Below are positions 1 to 6,971 of a DNA stretch of 23,563 nucleotides, in pieces. The translations under genes and the position numbers were made by a program. This stretch comes from JBDTZF01 sp040005265. Lineage in GTDB: Bacteria; Verrucomicrobiota; Verrucomicrobiia; Chthoniobacterales; UBA10450. Numbering within the stretch: position 1 is the stretch's first letter; each line of letters begins with the position of its first letter. Location of the stretch: positions 1-23,563 of the forward strand of contig JBDTZF010000029.1 of assembly GCA_040005265.1 (NCBI GenBank), in the 5' to 3' direction. The notes beneath the pieces are model-generated. The model was not told where the DNA came from. It ran no database searches and saw only the letters and a list, made by a program, of their open reading frames with translations.

Positions 1-200
1 TCGCGCCCGGCTTCATCGACGTCGGGATGAGCAAAGGCATGCCCGACGAAGTGACTGAGAATTTCAAAAAACAAATTCCACTCGGCCGGCTCGGCGACGT
101 GAAAGAGATTGTCGATGCGGCATTGTTTTTAGCTTCACCGATGGCGTCTTACATCACCGGTCACGTACTTAATGTGAACGGTGGCTTTTACATGGGCTGA
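1..200 (+). CDS. fabG: 3-oxoacyl-ACP reductase-like SDR protein (3' end only)
   Basis: Only the last 65 codons are present, read from base 3 to a TGA at 198-200. The visible tail contains APGFI near its start, IPLGRLGD, the FLAS segment, YITGHVLNVNGG and a final FYMG. These match the C-terminal end of FabG-type short-chain dehydrogenases in order and spacing, and E. coli FabG ends in a very similar way. The family reduces 3-oxoacyl-ACP with NADPH in fatty-acid elongation. The catalytic Ser-Tyr-Lys and the cofactor-binding glycines lie upstream of the window, so another SDR with this tail cannot be excluded. The next gene begins at or just after this stop, so the two may be cotranscribed. Confidence 0.8.
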   Translation, partial: APGFIDVGMSKGMPDEVTENFKKQIPLGRLGDVKEIVDAALFLASPMASYITGHVLNVNGGFYMG

Positions 201-213
201 GCAAAACATTTCC

Positions 214-1323
214 GTGCGTAACCGTACGCCAGTCCTTCGGATCTTGACGGTCCTCCTTCTCGCAATGGGGCGAGTCCAGGCTGCGCAGCAAATTTCCGAG
301 GACCGCGAGCTTAAGGAAATCGACCTGAGCGGCTGGAATTGCGTTACTCGCCCGGAAGGGACCTCTCGCAGTCCCGATACCAGCGAGCGAAACCGGCTCA
401 AGAGCCGATCTCCGATCGATCTCGCAGGGGTCAAAGTTCCATCTTTCGATACGGCGGGGTTTCTTCGCCATGTTGGTCCGTGGGATGCCCAATCAAACGG
501 CAAGCGCCGGAAAGAAGTGAGCCCGCAGGACAAACAGAAACTCGAGCCGATGGAAAAACAGATCGTCTCGCTCACTGGCTACATGGGTCTGGCCTATCCT
601 GGACCGCCGGAAAGCACCAATTGCAGCAGCGTCGATTTCCACGATTGGCACATGGAGATTTTCGAAAAGCCGCCCGATCATCCGCCACAGCCTGGCGATC
701 CCACCCCGATCATCTGCGAGATCACCCCGCGAACGCAAAACGCCGTTTATCGCGACGGCATTCGCATCCAACAACTCACCGCATTCTTTCGCCGGTCCGA
801 TGTGACCTATGAATCCACGGGGCACAAGGCAGCCAAGGTTCGAATCACCGGCTATCTATTATGGGACGACGAGCATAACAGTGCCAAGGATGTGGGCACA
901 ACCATCCAAACGCTTGGCCGGAGTAAGTATCACAATCCTTGGCGCTCAACCGCGTGGGAGATTCATCCGGTCTTAAAGATTGAAAAGCTCGACGGCTCGA
1001 GCCCGCAGATACAAAATAGTCCGCCTCCCGCAACTCCTGAGGGTTCGCCGTCGCCCGACAAGACGAGCACTCCTCCAGTGGTTCCGGCCGAAGCTACCCC
1101 CGTCGCCACTTCTCCTCCGCCAACGCCGACTCCGGTTCCGACCCCGACACCGCAAAGATACGTTACGATTCTTCGCCAGGTGAAAATCAAGATTCCGTAT
1201 GGCGAGACGATTCTTCAACGTGGGATGCGTTTGCCTGTCATTTCGCACGACGCGCAAACGGTCACGGTTGATTACATGGGCAAAAAACAGGTGATTCCAA
1301 TCGCGTCTACGGATCTGCGGTGA
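214..1323 (+). CDS. Secreted protein of unknown function with proline-rich linker
   Basis: I do not recognise the family. From a GTG at 214 the protein has 369 residues and opens with a good signal peptide (MRNRTPVLRI, then TVLLLAMGRVQA). The reading frame is open back to another GTG at 181, inside the fabG tail, but that start puts eleven residues ahead of the signal peptide, so 214 is preferred. The middle (roughly residues 100-260) looks like a beta-rich domain containing VRITGYLLWDDEHN and STAWEIHPVLKIEKLDG, which could be an OB-like fold. This is followed by a Pro/Thr/Ser linker (PTPTPVPTPTP) and a C-terminal 50-residue segment (residues about 315-369) resembling an SH3-like beta domain. 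It is probably exported to the periplasm or envelope. No catalytic motif was seen. Cotranscription with fabG is possible, but function cannot be inferred from it. Confidence 0.7.
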   Translation: MRNRTPVLRILTVLLLAMGRVQAAQQISEDRELKEIDLSGWNCVTRPEGTSRSPDTSERNRLKSRSPIDLAGVKVPSFDTAGFLRHVGPWDAQSNGKRRKEVSPQDKQKLEPMEKQIVSLTGYMGLAYPGPPESTNCSSVDFHDWHMEIFEKPPDHPPQPGDPTPIICEITPRTQNAVYRDGIRIQQLTAFFRRSDVTYESTGHKAAKVRITGYLLWDDEHNSAKDVGTTIQTLGRSKYHNPWRSTAWEIHPVLKIEKLDGSSPQIQNSPPPATPEGSPSPDKTSTPPVVPAEATPVATSPPPTPTPVPTPTPQRYVTILRQVKIKIPYGETILQRGMRLPVISHDAQTVTVDYMGKKQVIPIASTDLR

Positions 1324-1353
1324 AATTCTGGCCGATTGGGATTAGGCTTAGAT

Positions 1354-3738
1354 GTGGAAACTGAGCAGATTCCAGCGCGTTTAGTAACCGGGGCACAACC
1401 GCCAGCCGAGGCTAATGCTGCCGATCTTGCAGCGAGTCCGAAAGCCGCGGCGGGATTTCCAGCGATTTATCAAACCCTGCGCTTCGGACTTCGCGAGATG
1501 GGTCCAATGCGAACTCTCAAAACTCTGCTGTCGATGAACAAGAAAAAGGGATTCGATTGCCAGAGCTGCGCCTGGCCGAGCCCGGACAAGAATCGAAAAG
1601 TAGCTGAGTTTTGCGAGAACGGCGCAAAAGCAGTCGCTGATGAGGCGACGACGAAACGAGTGACCGAAGAATTTTTCAGGCGCCATTCGCTCGATGACCT
1701 GCGGAGCAGAAGCGACTTCTGGCTCGGGCAACAGGGACGCTTGACCCAACCGTTGGTTAAGCTGGCTGGCGCAAATCATTACCAGCCGATCGCCTGGGAC
1801 GATGCCTTTCGATTGATTGCGGCGGAGCTCAACGCGCTTCCGAGTCCAAACGCTGCGGCGTTTTACACCAGCGGCCGCACCAGCAACGAGGCAGCCTTTC
1901 TCTATCAGTTATTCGCTCGCCAGTTTGGAACCAACAATCTGCCTGATTGCTCTAACATGTGTCACGAATCGAGCGGAGAGGCATTGAGTGAGGTGATCGG
2001 AGTGGGAAAAGGATGTGTCACGCTGGCCGATTTCGTCCAGGCCGACGCAATTTTTATCATCGGGCAAAATCCCGGGACGAATCACCCGCGGATGCTGGAC
2101 AGCCTGCAACAAGCTAAAGAAGCCGGAGCAAAGATCGTCTCCATCAATCCGATGCCTGAGATCGGCAATTTCCGATTCAAAAATCCGCAGGACCTGAAGA
2201 ATCCGCTGCGCCTGCCGGGATTGTTGTTCGGCGAAGGCCACAAATTGAGCGATCTTTGGCTGCCGATCCGGATCAACGGTGACGTCGCGGTCCTAAAAGG
2301 GATCATGAAGGAAATGCTGACCGAAGAACGGAACCGCCCGGGCGCGGCGTTCGATCAGGAGTTTATTAAAGATTTCACCGAGGGGTTCGAGCAGTTCATC
2401 GAGGACTTGGAGCAAACCAGCTGGGATGACATTCTCGTGAGCAGCGGAATCACCCGGGAAGAGATTCGGGCCGCGGCTGAGGTCGCGATCAATTCAAAAC
2501 GCATCATCTGCTGCTGGGCGATGGGTTTAACCCAACATCGCAATGCAGTCGGGACGATCCAGGAGATCATGAATTTTCTGCTGCTCGGCGGAAATATTGG
2601 ACGTGCGGGAGCCGGCCCGTGTCCGGTCCGCGGTCACTCAAACGTGCAGGGGGATCGGACGATGGGAATTTCGGAGCGCATGCCCGATGCGTTCTTGCAA
2701 AAACTTGGCGCCGAATTTGGGTTCGACCCGCCGCGCGACGAAGGCACTCATACTGTTGATACAATTAAGCAGATGCATCGTGGCGCGATCCGCGTGTTTG
2801 TCGCCATGGGCGGCAATTTTCTGTCCGCGGCGCCCGACACGGAATTCACCGCGCAAGCGCTGCAAAAGTGCCGTCTAACCGTACACGTTTCGACCAAGCT
2901 CAATCGTTCGCATCTGATTACCGGAGAGATCGCTTTGATTCTGCCGTGCCTTGGCCGGTCTGAGAAAGATCGACAATCGACTGGCGAACAGTTTGTCACG
3001 GTCGAGGACTCGATGGGAATCATCAACCCGTCGCGCGGCGTGCTCAAGCCGGCCAGCGAACAATTGCGCAGCGAACCGGCCATCGTCTCCGGTCTGGCAC
3101 GCATGACTCTTGGCGATCGGAGCTCGGTCGATTGGGAGGGACTCGCCGCCGATTACAATCGAATCCGCGATCACATCGAGCATGTGATTGACGGTTTTGA
3201 AAATTTCAACGAACGGATCGCGGAGGACATTTTTTATCTGCCAAACCCAGCCCGCGATCACCGGCAGTTCAAGAACAAGATCGGTAAGGCGCTTTTTACC
3301 GTCCATCCGATTCCTCGCAACGAACTCGAAGCGGGCAAATTCATTCTCATGACCATCCGCTCTCACGATCAATTCAATACCCACATCTACGGCTTGGATG
3401 ATCGTTATCGCGGTATTTACAACGGTCGGCGCGTGCTCTTCATGAATCCGGATGACGTTCGCGAGGCGGGGCTGATGCAGGGACAGATTGTCGATCTTTC
3501 GAGTCACTTCCGCGATGGGGAGAAACGGTGCGCGCGGCATTTCCAGATTGCACCCTATCCGATCGCGCGCGGATGCACCGCAACCTACTTTCCAGAAGGC
3601 AACGTGCTGGTGCCCATCGACAGCGTTGCGGAGCGTTCGAACACACCGACGAGTAAATTCGTTGTGATTTCCATTGCGCCATCAGCGGATGCTGAAACGG
3701 CCGCGCAAGAAATTAGAAGCGGAGCAAAAGTTTCCTAA
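1354..3738 (+). CDS. FdhF/YdeP-family molybdopterin oxidoreductase
   Basis: This is a large molybdopterin oxidoreductase of the formate-dehydrogenase-alpha-like YdeP branch, about 794 residues, close to the usual 760-780. Residue numbers count from an upstream TTG at 1336. The N-terminal cluster region has C75-x2-C78-A-W-P and then C93-E-N-G-A-K, the YdeP arrangement rather than the four-cysteine motif of classical FdhF. C205-SNM-C209-H-E aligns with the Cys/Sec-His of formate dehydrogenase, so C209 is the likely Mo ligand. GQNPGTNHPRM and the GGNIGRAGAGPCPVRGHSN segment match the cofactor-binding domains, and a C-terminal dinucleotide-binding domain contains SHDQFNTHIYG. The GTG at 1354 has AGG seven bases upstream; the TTG at 1336 is the alternative. 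Substrate is not established for the family; E. coli YdeP is linked to acid resistance. FdhD, MOSC and MobA genes downstream fit a role in maturing this enzyme. No Tat signal is seen, so it is probably cytoplasmic. Confidence 0.9.
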   Translation: METEQIPARLVTGAQPPAEANAADLAASPKAAAGFPAIYQTLRFGLREMGPMRTLKTLLSMNKKKGFDCQSCAWPSPDKNRKVAEFCENGAKAVADEATTKRVTEEFFRRHSLDDLRSRSDFWLGQQGRLTQPLVKLAGANHYQPIAWDDAFRLIAAELNALPSPNAAAFYTSGRTSNEAAFLYQLFARQFGTNNLPDCSNMCHESSGEALSEVIGVGKGCVTLADFVQADAIFIIGQNPGTNHPRMLDSLQQAKEAGAKIVSINPMPEIGNFRFKNPQDLKNPLRLPGLLFGEGHKLSDLWLPIRINGDVAVLKGIMKEMLTEERNRPGAAFDQEFIKDFTEGFEQFIEDLEQTSWDDILVSSGITREEIRAAAEVAINSKRIICCWAMGLTQHRNAVGTIQEIMNFLLLGGNIGRAGAGPCPVRGHSNVQGDRTMGISERMPDAFLQKLGAEFGFDPPRDEGTHTVDTIKQMHRGAIRVFVAMGGNFLSAAPDTEFTAQALQKCRLTVHVSTKLNRSHLITGEIALILPCLGRSEKDRQSTGEQFVTVEDSMGIINPSRGVLKPASEQLRSEPAIVSGLARMTLGDRSSVDWEGLAADYNRIRDHIEHVIDGFENFNERIAEDIFYLPNPARDHRQFKNKIGKALFTVHPIPRNELEAGKFILMTIRSHDQFNTHIYGLDDRYRGIYNGRRVLFMNPDDVREAGLMQGQIVDLSSHFRDGEKRCARHFQIAPYPIARGCTATYFPEGNVLVPIDSVAERSNTPTSKFVVISIAPSADAETAAQEIRSGAKVS

Positions 3739-3750
3739 CTGGAGGACGTC

Positions 3751-3803
3751 GCGCCGTCGGCGCTCAAAATATGGGACACGAGTCGCCGCGGCGACCGTGT
3801 CCC
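3751..3803. terminator. Tandem GC-rich hairpins between convergent genes
   Basis: Two palindromes lie between the oxidoreductase stop and the fdhD stop. The first is GCGCCG-T-CGGCGC at 3751-3763. The second, 3773-3803, pairs GGGACACG with CGTGTCCC, then, after one bulged A at 3781, GTCGCCG with CGGCGAC, giving a 15-bp stem. There is no clear U-tract, so intrinsic termination is not certain. The position between two converging genes suits a bidirectional terminator, and the palindrome could equally be a REP-type repeat that has taken that role. Confidence 0.5.
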
Positions 3804-3808
3804 TCGAA

Positions 3809-4618
3809 CTAAGTATTTAAAAGGTGAACCCGTTCGACGTGTGAATAGAGATTGAACGACGGCGGGCGAAAAAAACCGATAAGGGTTTGATTGCTTTCGC
3901 GGGCGAAACCCACTGCCAGCGATGAGGGCGCAGAAACGGCGGCGACAATCGGAATGCCTGCAGCGAGCGCTTTCTGCATGATTTCGAAAGATGCGCGGCC
4001 ACTAACCAGAAGGAGATGTCGATCCAGTGGCAACAAACCATCGAGAGTCGCGCGGCCGATCGCTTTATCGACTGCGTTATGCCTGCCGATGTCTTCTCGA
4101 ATGACGAGCAATTTCCCATCGACATCGAAAATCCCAGCTGCGTGAATCCCACCGGTACGCTCAAACTCCGCCTGTTTCTCGCGCAGCTTTGCCGGCAACG
4201 TTAGCAATGTGCCGATATCGATCCTGATGTTCGCCGCTTTGATAGCTGGAAAATTCTGACGGATCGCGTCGATACTCATCTTGCCGCAAAGTCCGCAGCT
4301 GCTCGAGATCGTTCCGAATCGTTGCGTTGCACCAAGGTTCACTTTCACTCCGGGCGCAAGATCGACATCGACCGTGTTCTGGCCGCCCGCCGCGATCTTC
4401 GCGATATCTTCACGGCCGTGGACAATTGCTTCCGAAATTAGAAATCCGGCGGCGAGTTCTTCGTCGTGACCCGGTGTGCGCATGGTCGTCGCCAGCACCG
4501 TCCCGCCGACGCGAATCTCGAGCGGCTCTTCGATGGTAAGATTGTCCGGTTGATACTCGAATTCTCCGTCGCTCTTACGCCTGATAATTTTTTCAGAATC
4601 GATTCCGGTTTCTTTCAT
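3809..4618 (-). CDS. fdhD: FdhD sulfurtransferase for formate-dehydrogenase-type enzymes
   Basis: FdhD carries sulfur from a cysteine desulfurase to the bis-MGD molybdenum cofactor, which activates formate dehydrogenases. The 269-residue length is normal. The sulfur-carrying pair C108-GL-C111 sits in SSSCGLCGK. The family blocks RTPGHDEELAAGFL (48-61), GGIHAAGIFD (146-155), EDIGRHNAVDK (165-175) and SGRASFEIMQKA (196-207) are all intact. The gene converges on the YdeP-type oxidoreductase and diverges from the MOSC gene, with only 11 bases between the two start codons, so each promoter must lie within the neighbour's coding sequence or be very compact. The context suggests the YdeP-type enzyme is its client, which is inference. 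Identification is strong. Confidence 0.95.
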   Translation of the reverse strand: MKETGIDSEKIIRRKSDGEFEYQPDNLTIEEPLEIRVGGTVLATTMRTPGHDEELAAGFLISEAIVHGREDIAKIAAGGQNTVDVDLAPGVKVNLGATQRFGTISSSCGLCGKMSIDAIRQNFPAIKAANIRIDIGTLLTLPAKLREKQAEFERTGGIHAAGIFDVDGKLLVIREDIGRHNAVDKAIGRATLDGLLPLDRHLLLVSGRASFEIMQKALAAGIPIVAAVSAPSSLAVGFARESNQTLIGFFRPPSFNLYSHVERVHLLNT

Positions 4619-4629
4619 GTGAAACGTCG

Positions 4630-5133
4630 ATGCTCGATGTTATCATGAACGCCGTGGAAATCTGCCACCTTTACATTTCCCAGGGGCACAATTTTGTCGG
4701 TCATTACGGACGCGAGCCGGACACGTTTCCGGCGATCGAAGTACCAATGATCGAGTGTGTGGCCGGCCGCGGGATCTGCGGCGACCGCTATTTCGATTTC
4801 AAAGACGATTTCAAGGGCCAGATCACATTCTTCTCCCTGGAGGTTTTTGAAGAGCTCTGTGGCGCTCTGCAAGTTCAGGATTGTTCGCCGTCCCTCCCGC
4901 GGCGGAATGTGGTCATGCGCGGCGCCGATCTGAACGAATTGATCGGAAAGGAATTCGAGATCCAAGGCGTGCGTTTCTTCGGGACCGAGGAATCCAGACC
5001 ATGTGAGTGGATGAACCTTACGATTGCGCCGGGTGCGAGAGAATTTCTTAAGGGCCGTGGCGGGCTCCGCGCGAGAATTCTCAGCGACGGCCAGCTGCGT
5101 TCGACTGCGCAGATCCCTGCGGCGAGTGCATGA
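4630..5133 (+). CDS. MOSC domain-containing protein
   Basis: A single MOSC domain of 167 residues. MOSC domains occur in molybdenum-cofactor sulfurases and in stand-alone proteins thought to handle Moco or sulfur. Visible features are GRGICGDRYFDF (46-57), matching the GxGLxGDRY block, RRNVVMRG (91-98), and the conserved cysteine C125 in EESRPCEWM. The ATG at 4630 is used; a second ATG at 4645 would move the start away from the divergent fdhD start and is possible. Its stop overlaps the mobA start (ATGA at 5130-5133), which indicates translational coupling. Placement among fdhD, mobA and a molybdopterin oxidoreductase gene supports a role in Moco maturation or transfer, although the exact reaction of such small MOSC proteins is not known. 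Confidence 0.88.
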   Translation: MLDVIMNAVEICHLYISQGHNFVGHYGREPDTFPAIEVPMIECVAGRGICGDRYFDFKDDFKGQITFFSLEVFEELCGALQVQDCSPSLPRRNVVMRGADLNELIGKEFEIQGVRFFGTEESRPCEWMNLTIAPGAREFLKGRGGLRARILSDGQLRSTAQIPAASA

Positions 5134-5951
5134 ACCTGAGCGCCGCATTGCTCGCCGGCGGCGAATCGCGCCGGATGGGCGCGGATAAAGCGACACTTCT
5201 TTTCCGCGGAAAACCGCTTTGGCAAAATCAGCTTGATTTGTTACGCCACTTGCAGCCTGCGGAGATTTTCGTTTCGGCGAAAAGAGATCCGGACTGGCGC
5301 CCGAATAATGTGCAATTTATCGCCGATGATTCGCCGTCGCGCGGCCCTCTCAGCGGTCTGGCTGCGTGTTTGAGTCGTATCCAGACAAGACATTTGCTCG
5401 TCCTCGCGGTCGACATGCCATTCATGAGCGAGGCACATTTGCGTTTCCTTTGCGACCAGACTGCGCCGGGTTGCGGTATTTTGCCGATCATCGGCGATCG
5501 GATCGAACCGTTGGCCGCAATTTATCCGATCGAAGCAGATGTCGATGTTACCGCGGCGCTTTTCAGTTCTGATTTTTCAATGAAATCACTGACGAACCGG
5601 CTCGTAAAAACTGGCAAGCTACGCGTCTCTCAAGTCTCCGGGCAGCACGAGAATTTCTATCGAAATCTCAATGAACCGGCCGATTTAGCTCAGGTCACCG
5701 ATGCCTCGAAAGGGCTATTTCGCTCCTCAAATACGAAGAACATTAAGATCGTTAAGCGAATAATCGTCGGAATCATTGGCGGGACTGTGCTGCTGATCGG
5801 CTTTGCCCTGATCGTCCTGCCGGGGCCCGCGTTTATCGTTATTCCCATCGGATTGGCCATCCTGGCGACAGAATTTGCCTGGGCCGGACGCTGGTTGAAA
5901 AAGGTGCGCCAGATCGCGAGCAGCGTTGTTTCTCGTAAAACGGAGTCGTAG
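5130..5951 (+). CDS. mobA: MobA-like molybdenum cofactor guanylyltransferase fused to PGPGW-type membrane domain
   Basis: Residues 1-185 are a MobA-type nucleotidyltransferase: the nucleotide loop LLAGGESRRMGADKA (7-21), the metal-binding segment LAVDMPFM (92-99), and the usual NLNEPADL near the end (179-186). MobA attaches GMP to molybdopterin to give MGD/bis-MGD, needed by the upstream YdeP-type enzyme. The reading frame continues without a stop for about 87 residues, giving 273 in total against about 190-200 for ordinary MobA. This extension has two hydrophobic stretches (about 210-230 and 235-250) with LPGPAFIVIPIGLAILATEF between and within them, resembling the PGPGW/TIGR02611 membrane family. 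No ATG, GTG or TTG in this frame lies between the MobA end and the first membrane stretch, so a separate overlapping gene is unlikely. The fusion would tether Moco nucleotidylation to the inner membrane. The start overlaps the MOSC stop. Confidence 0.87.
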   Translation: MNLSAALLAGGESRRMGADKATLLFRGKPLWQNQLDLLRHLQPAEIFVSAKRDPDWRPNNVQFIADDSPSRGPLSGLAACLSRIQTRHLLVLAVDMPFMSEAHLRFLCDQTAPGCGILPIIGDRIEPLAAIYPIEADVDVTAALFSSDFSMKSLTNRLVKTGKLRVSQVSGQHENFYRNLNEPADLAQVTDASKGLFRSSNTKNIKIVKRIIVGIIGGTVLLIGFALIVLPGPAFIVIPIGLAILATEFAWAGRWLKKVRQIASSVVSRKTES

Positions 5952-5992
5952 TCTGGACGCACGCGGAGTTGCGCTGTCGCTACTCACTCACG

Positions 5993-6811
5993 ATGGACGA
6001 TCCAACCAAAAAGCCGCCTGATCCTCAGGACTCCGCGATAACCTCCCCGCCGGAGCGCGCGGAAGAGATCTTTCTCGAAGGACCGCGTTCACGGTTCGAG
6101 GAAACGATCACGCTTTTCCGGGTGATGCGCGATTTCATTCGCGGCTTTCGCGTTCTTCATTTCGTCGGCCCTTGCGTGACCGTCTTCGGTTCGGCCCGCA
6201 TCAAGGAAAACGATCCCGCTTATGAACTGGCGCGGAAGATGGGCGCGGCCATCACCCGGCTCGGCTTCACGGTCATGACCGGCGGTGGTCCCGGCATCAT
6301 GGAAGCGGCCAATCGCGGCGCGAAAGAAGCCGGCGGGCGCTCGGTCGGTTGCAATATCGAGCTGCCGTTCGAGCAAGCGCCTAACGGTTACCTCGATCGC
6401 TGCGTGCGGATGCACTATTTTTTCGTTCGCAAAATGTTGCTCCTGAAATATTCCTACGCCTTTGTTTTCATGCAGGGCGGCGCCGGCACGCTCGACGAAT
6501 TATCGGAAGCGCTCACCTTGATTCAGACCGGCAAGATCAAAAACTTTCCGATCGTGCTGATGGGAACCGATTACTGGCGCGAACTTATCGCGATGATCGA
6601 AAAAATGGCGCGCACCGGAATGATCGCCACGAACGATTTGAACCTGCTCTACGTCACCGACTCGGTTGAAGAAGCGATCGAACACATTCGCGCCAAGGCC
6701 ATCGAACCCTTCGGCCTCAAACGCGTCGCCCGCCGCTCTTTGCCCTGGCTCGGCGAACACGGTTTGTTAAATCGAAAGGCCGGTGTCGTCGGGAACCGGT
6801 CCTCCGGGTAG
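5993..6811 (+). CDS. LOG family (TIGR00730-type) nucleoside 5'-monophosphate phosphoribohydrolase-like protein
   Basis: A Rossmann-fold protein of 272 residues from the ATG at 5993; the frame is open upstream to a TTG at 5969, but the ATG gives the cleaner N-terminus. The family hydrolyses nucleoside monophosphates to a base and ribose 5-phosphate, either activating cytokinins or salvaging/cleaning nucleotides. Motifs are VTVFGSARI (62-70), the GGGPGIMEAANRGA loop (97-110), R146-K147, and QGGAGTLDELSE (161-172), the counterpart of PGGxGTxxE. A 50-residue charged N-terminal extension precedes the core, as in the longer members. The substrate is undetermined. Its TAG stop lies inside a MITE-like repeat that begins five bases before the last gene codon ends, so the natural C-terminus may have been altered by insertion. 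Confidence 0.88.
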   Translation: MDDPTKKPPDPQDSAITSPPERAEEIFLEGPRSRFEETITLFRVMRDFIRGFRVLHFVGPCVTVFGSARIKENDPAYELARKMGAAITRLGFTVMTGGGPGIMEAANRGAKEAGGRSVGCNIELPFEQAPNGYLDRCVRMHYFFVRKMLLLKYSYAFVFMQGGAGTLDELSEALTLIQTGKIKNFPIVLMGTDYWRELIAMIEKMARTGMIATNDLNLLYVTDSVEEAIEHIRAKAIEPFGLKRVARRSLPWLGEHGLLNRKAGVVGNRSSG

Positions 6812-6954
6812 CGCACGCGTCTCGCGTGCTGGCGAGCGCGTCCTCGAGATCGCGAACTTCCCTTTGGTTCGCCATGTCAATTGCGGGCGGCCGTTCCAGG
6901 AAAGATCGTTTCGGCGAGACGCCGAAACCAGCACGCGAGACGCGTGCGCTACCC
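6806..6954. mobile_element. 149-bp MITE-like element with perfect 27-bp terminal inverted repeats
   Basis: The left arm at 6806-6832 (beginning GGGTAGCGCACGCG) is the exact reverse complement of the right arm at 6928-6954 (ending GCGTGCGCTACCC). All 27 bases match. Between them are about 95 bases with no credible gene, including an inner hairpin of GTTTCGGCG, AGA loop, CGCCGAAAC next to the right arm. It fills almost the entire gap between the convergent LOG and lysS genes and overlaps the last bases of the LOG gene. No transposase is present, so it would be non-autonomous. No clear target-site duplication was seen. It could also act as a terminator for both genes. Short open frames reading through it are repeat-derived and not real genes. 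Confidence 0.75.
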
Positions 6955-6971
6955 AGTCCTCGCCGACGCAG

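Noticed and set aside
1915..1995. Possible selenocysteine codon in the formate-dehydrogenase-like active site
   Set aside because: The ligand position is an ordinary cysteine codon (TGT) and no in-frame TGA interrupts the gene.
2875..3540. Long open frame (221 codons) opposite the molybdopterin oxidoreductase
   Set aside because: It is antisense to a strongly identified gene, its product shows no domain, and GC-rich coding DNA often leaves such open frames.
5701..5760. Separate start for the PGPGW-type segment at the ATG at 5701
   Set aside because: That ATG is in another frame and meets a stop after 20 codons; no ATG, GTG or TTG in the correct frame lies ahead of the first membrane stretch.
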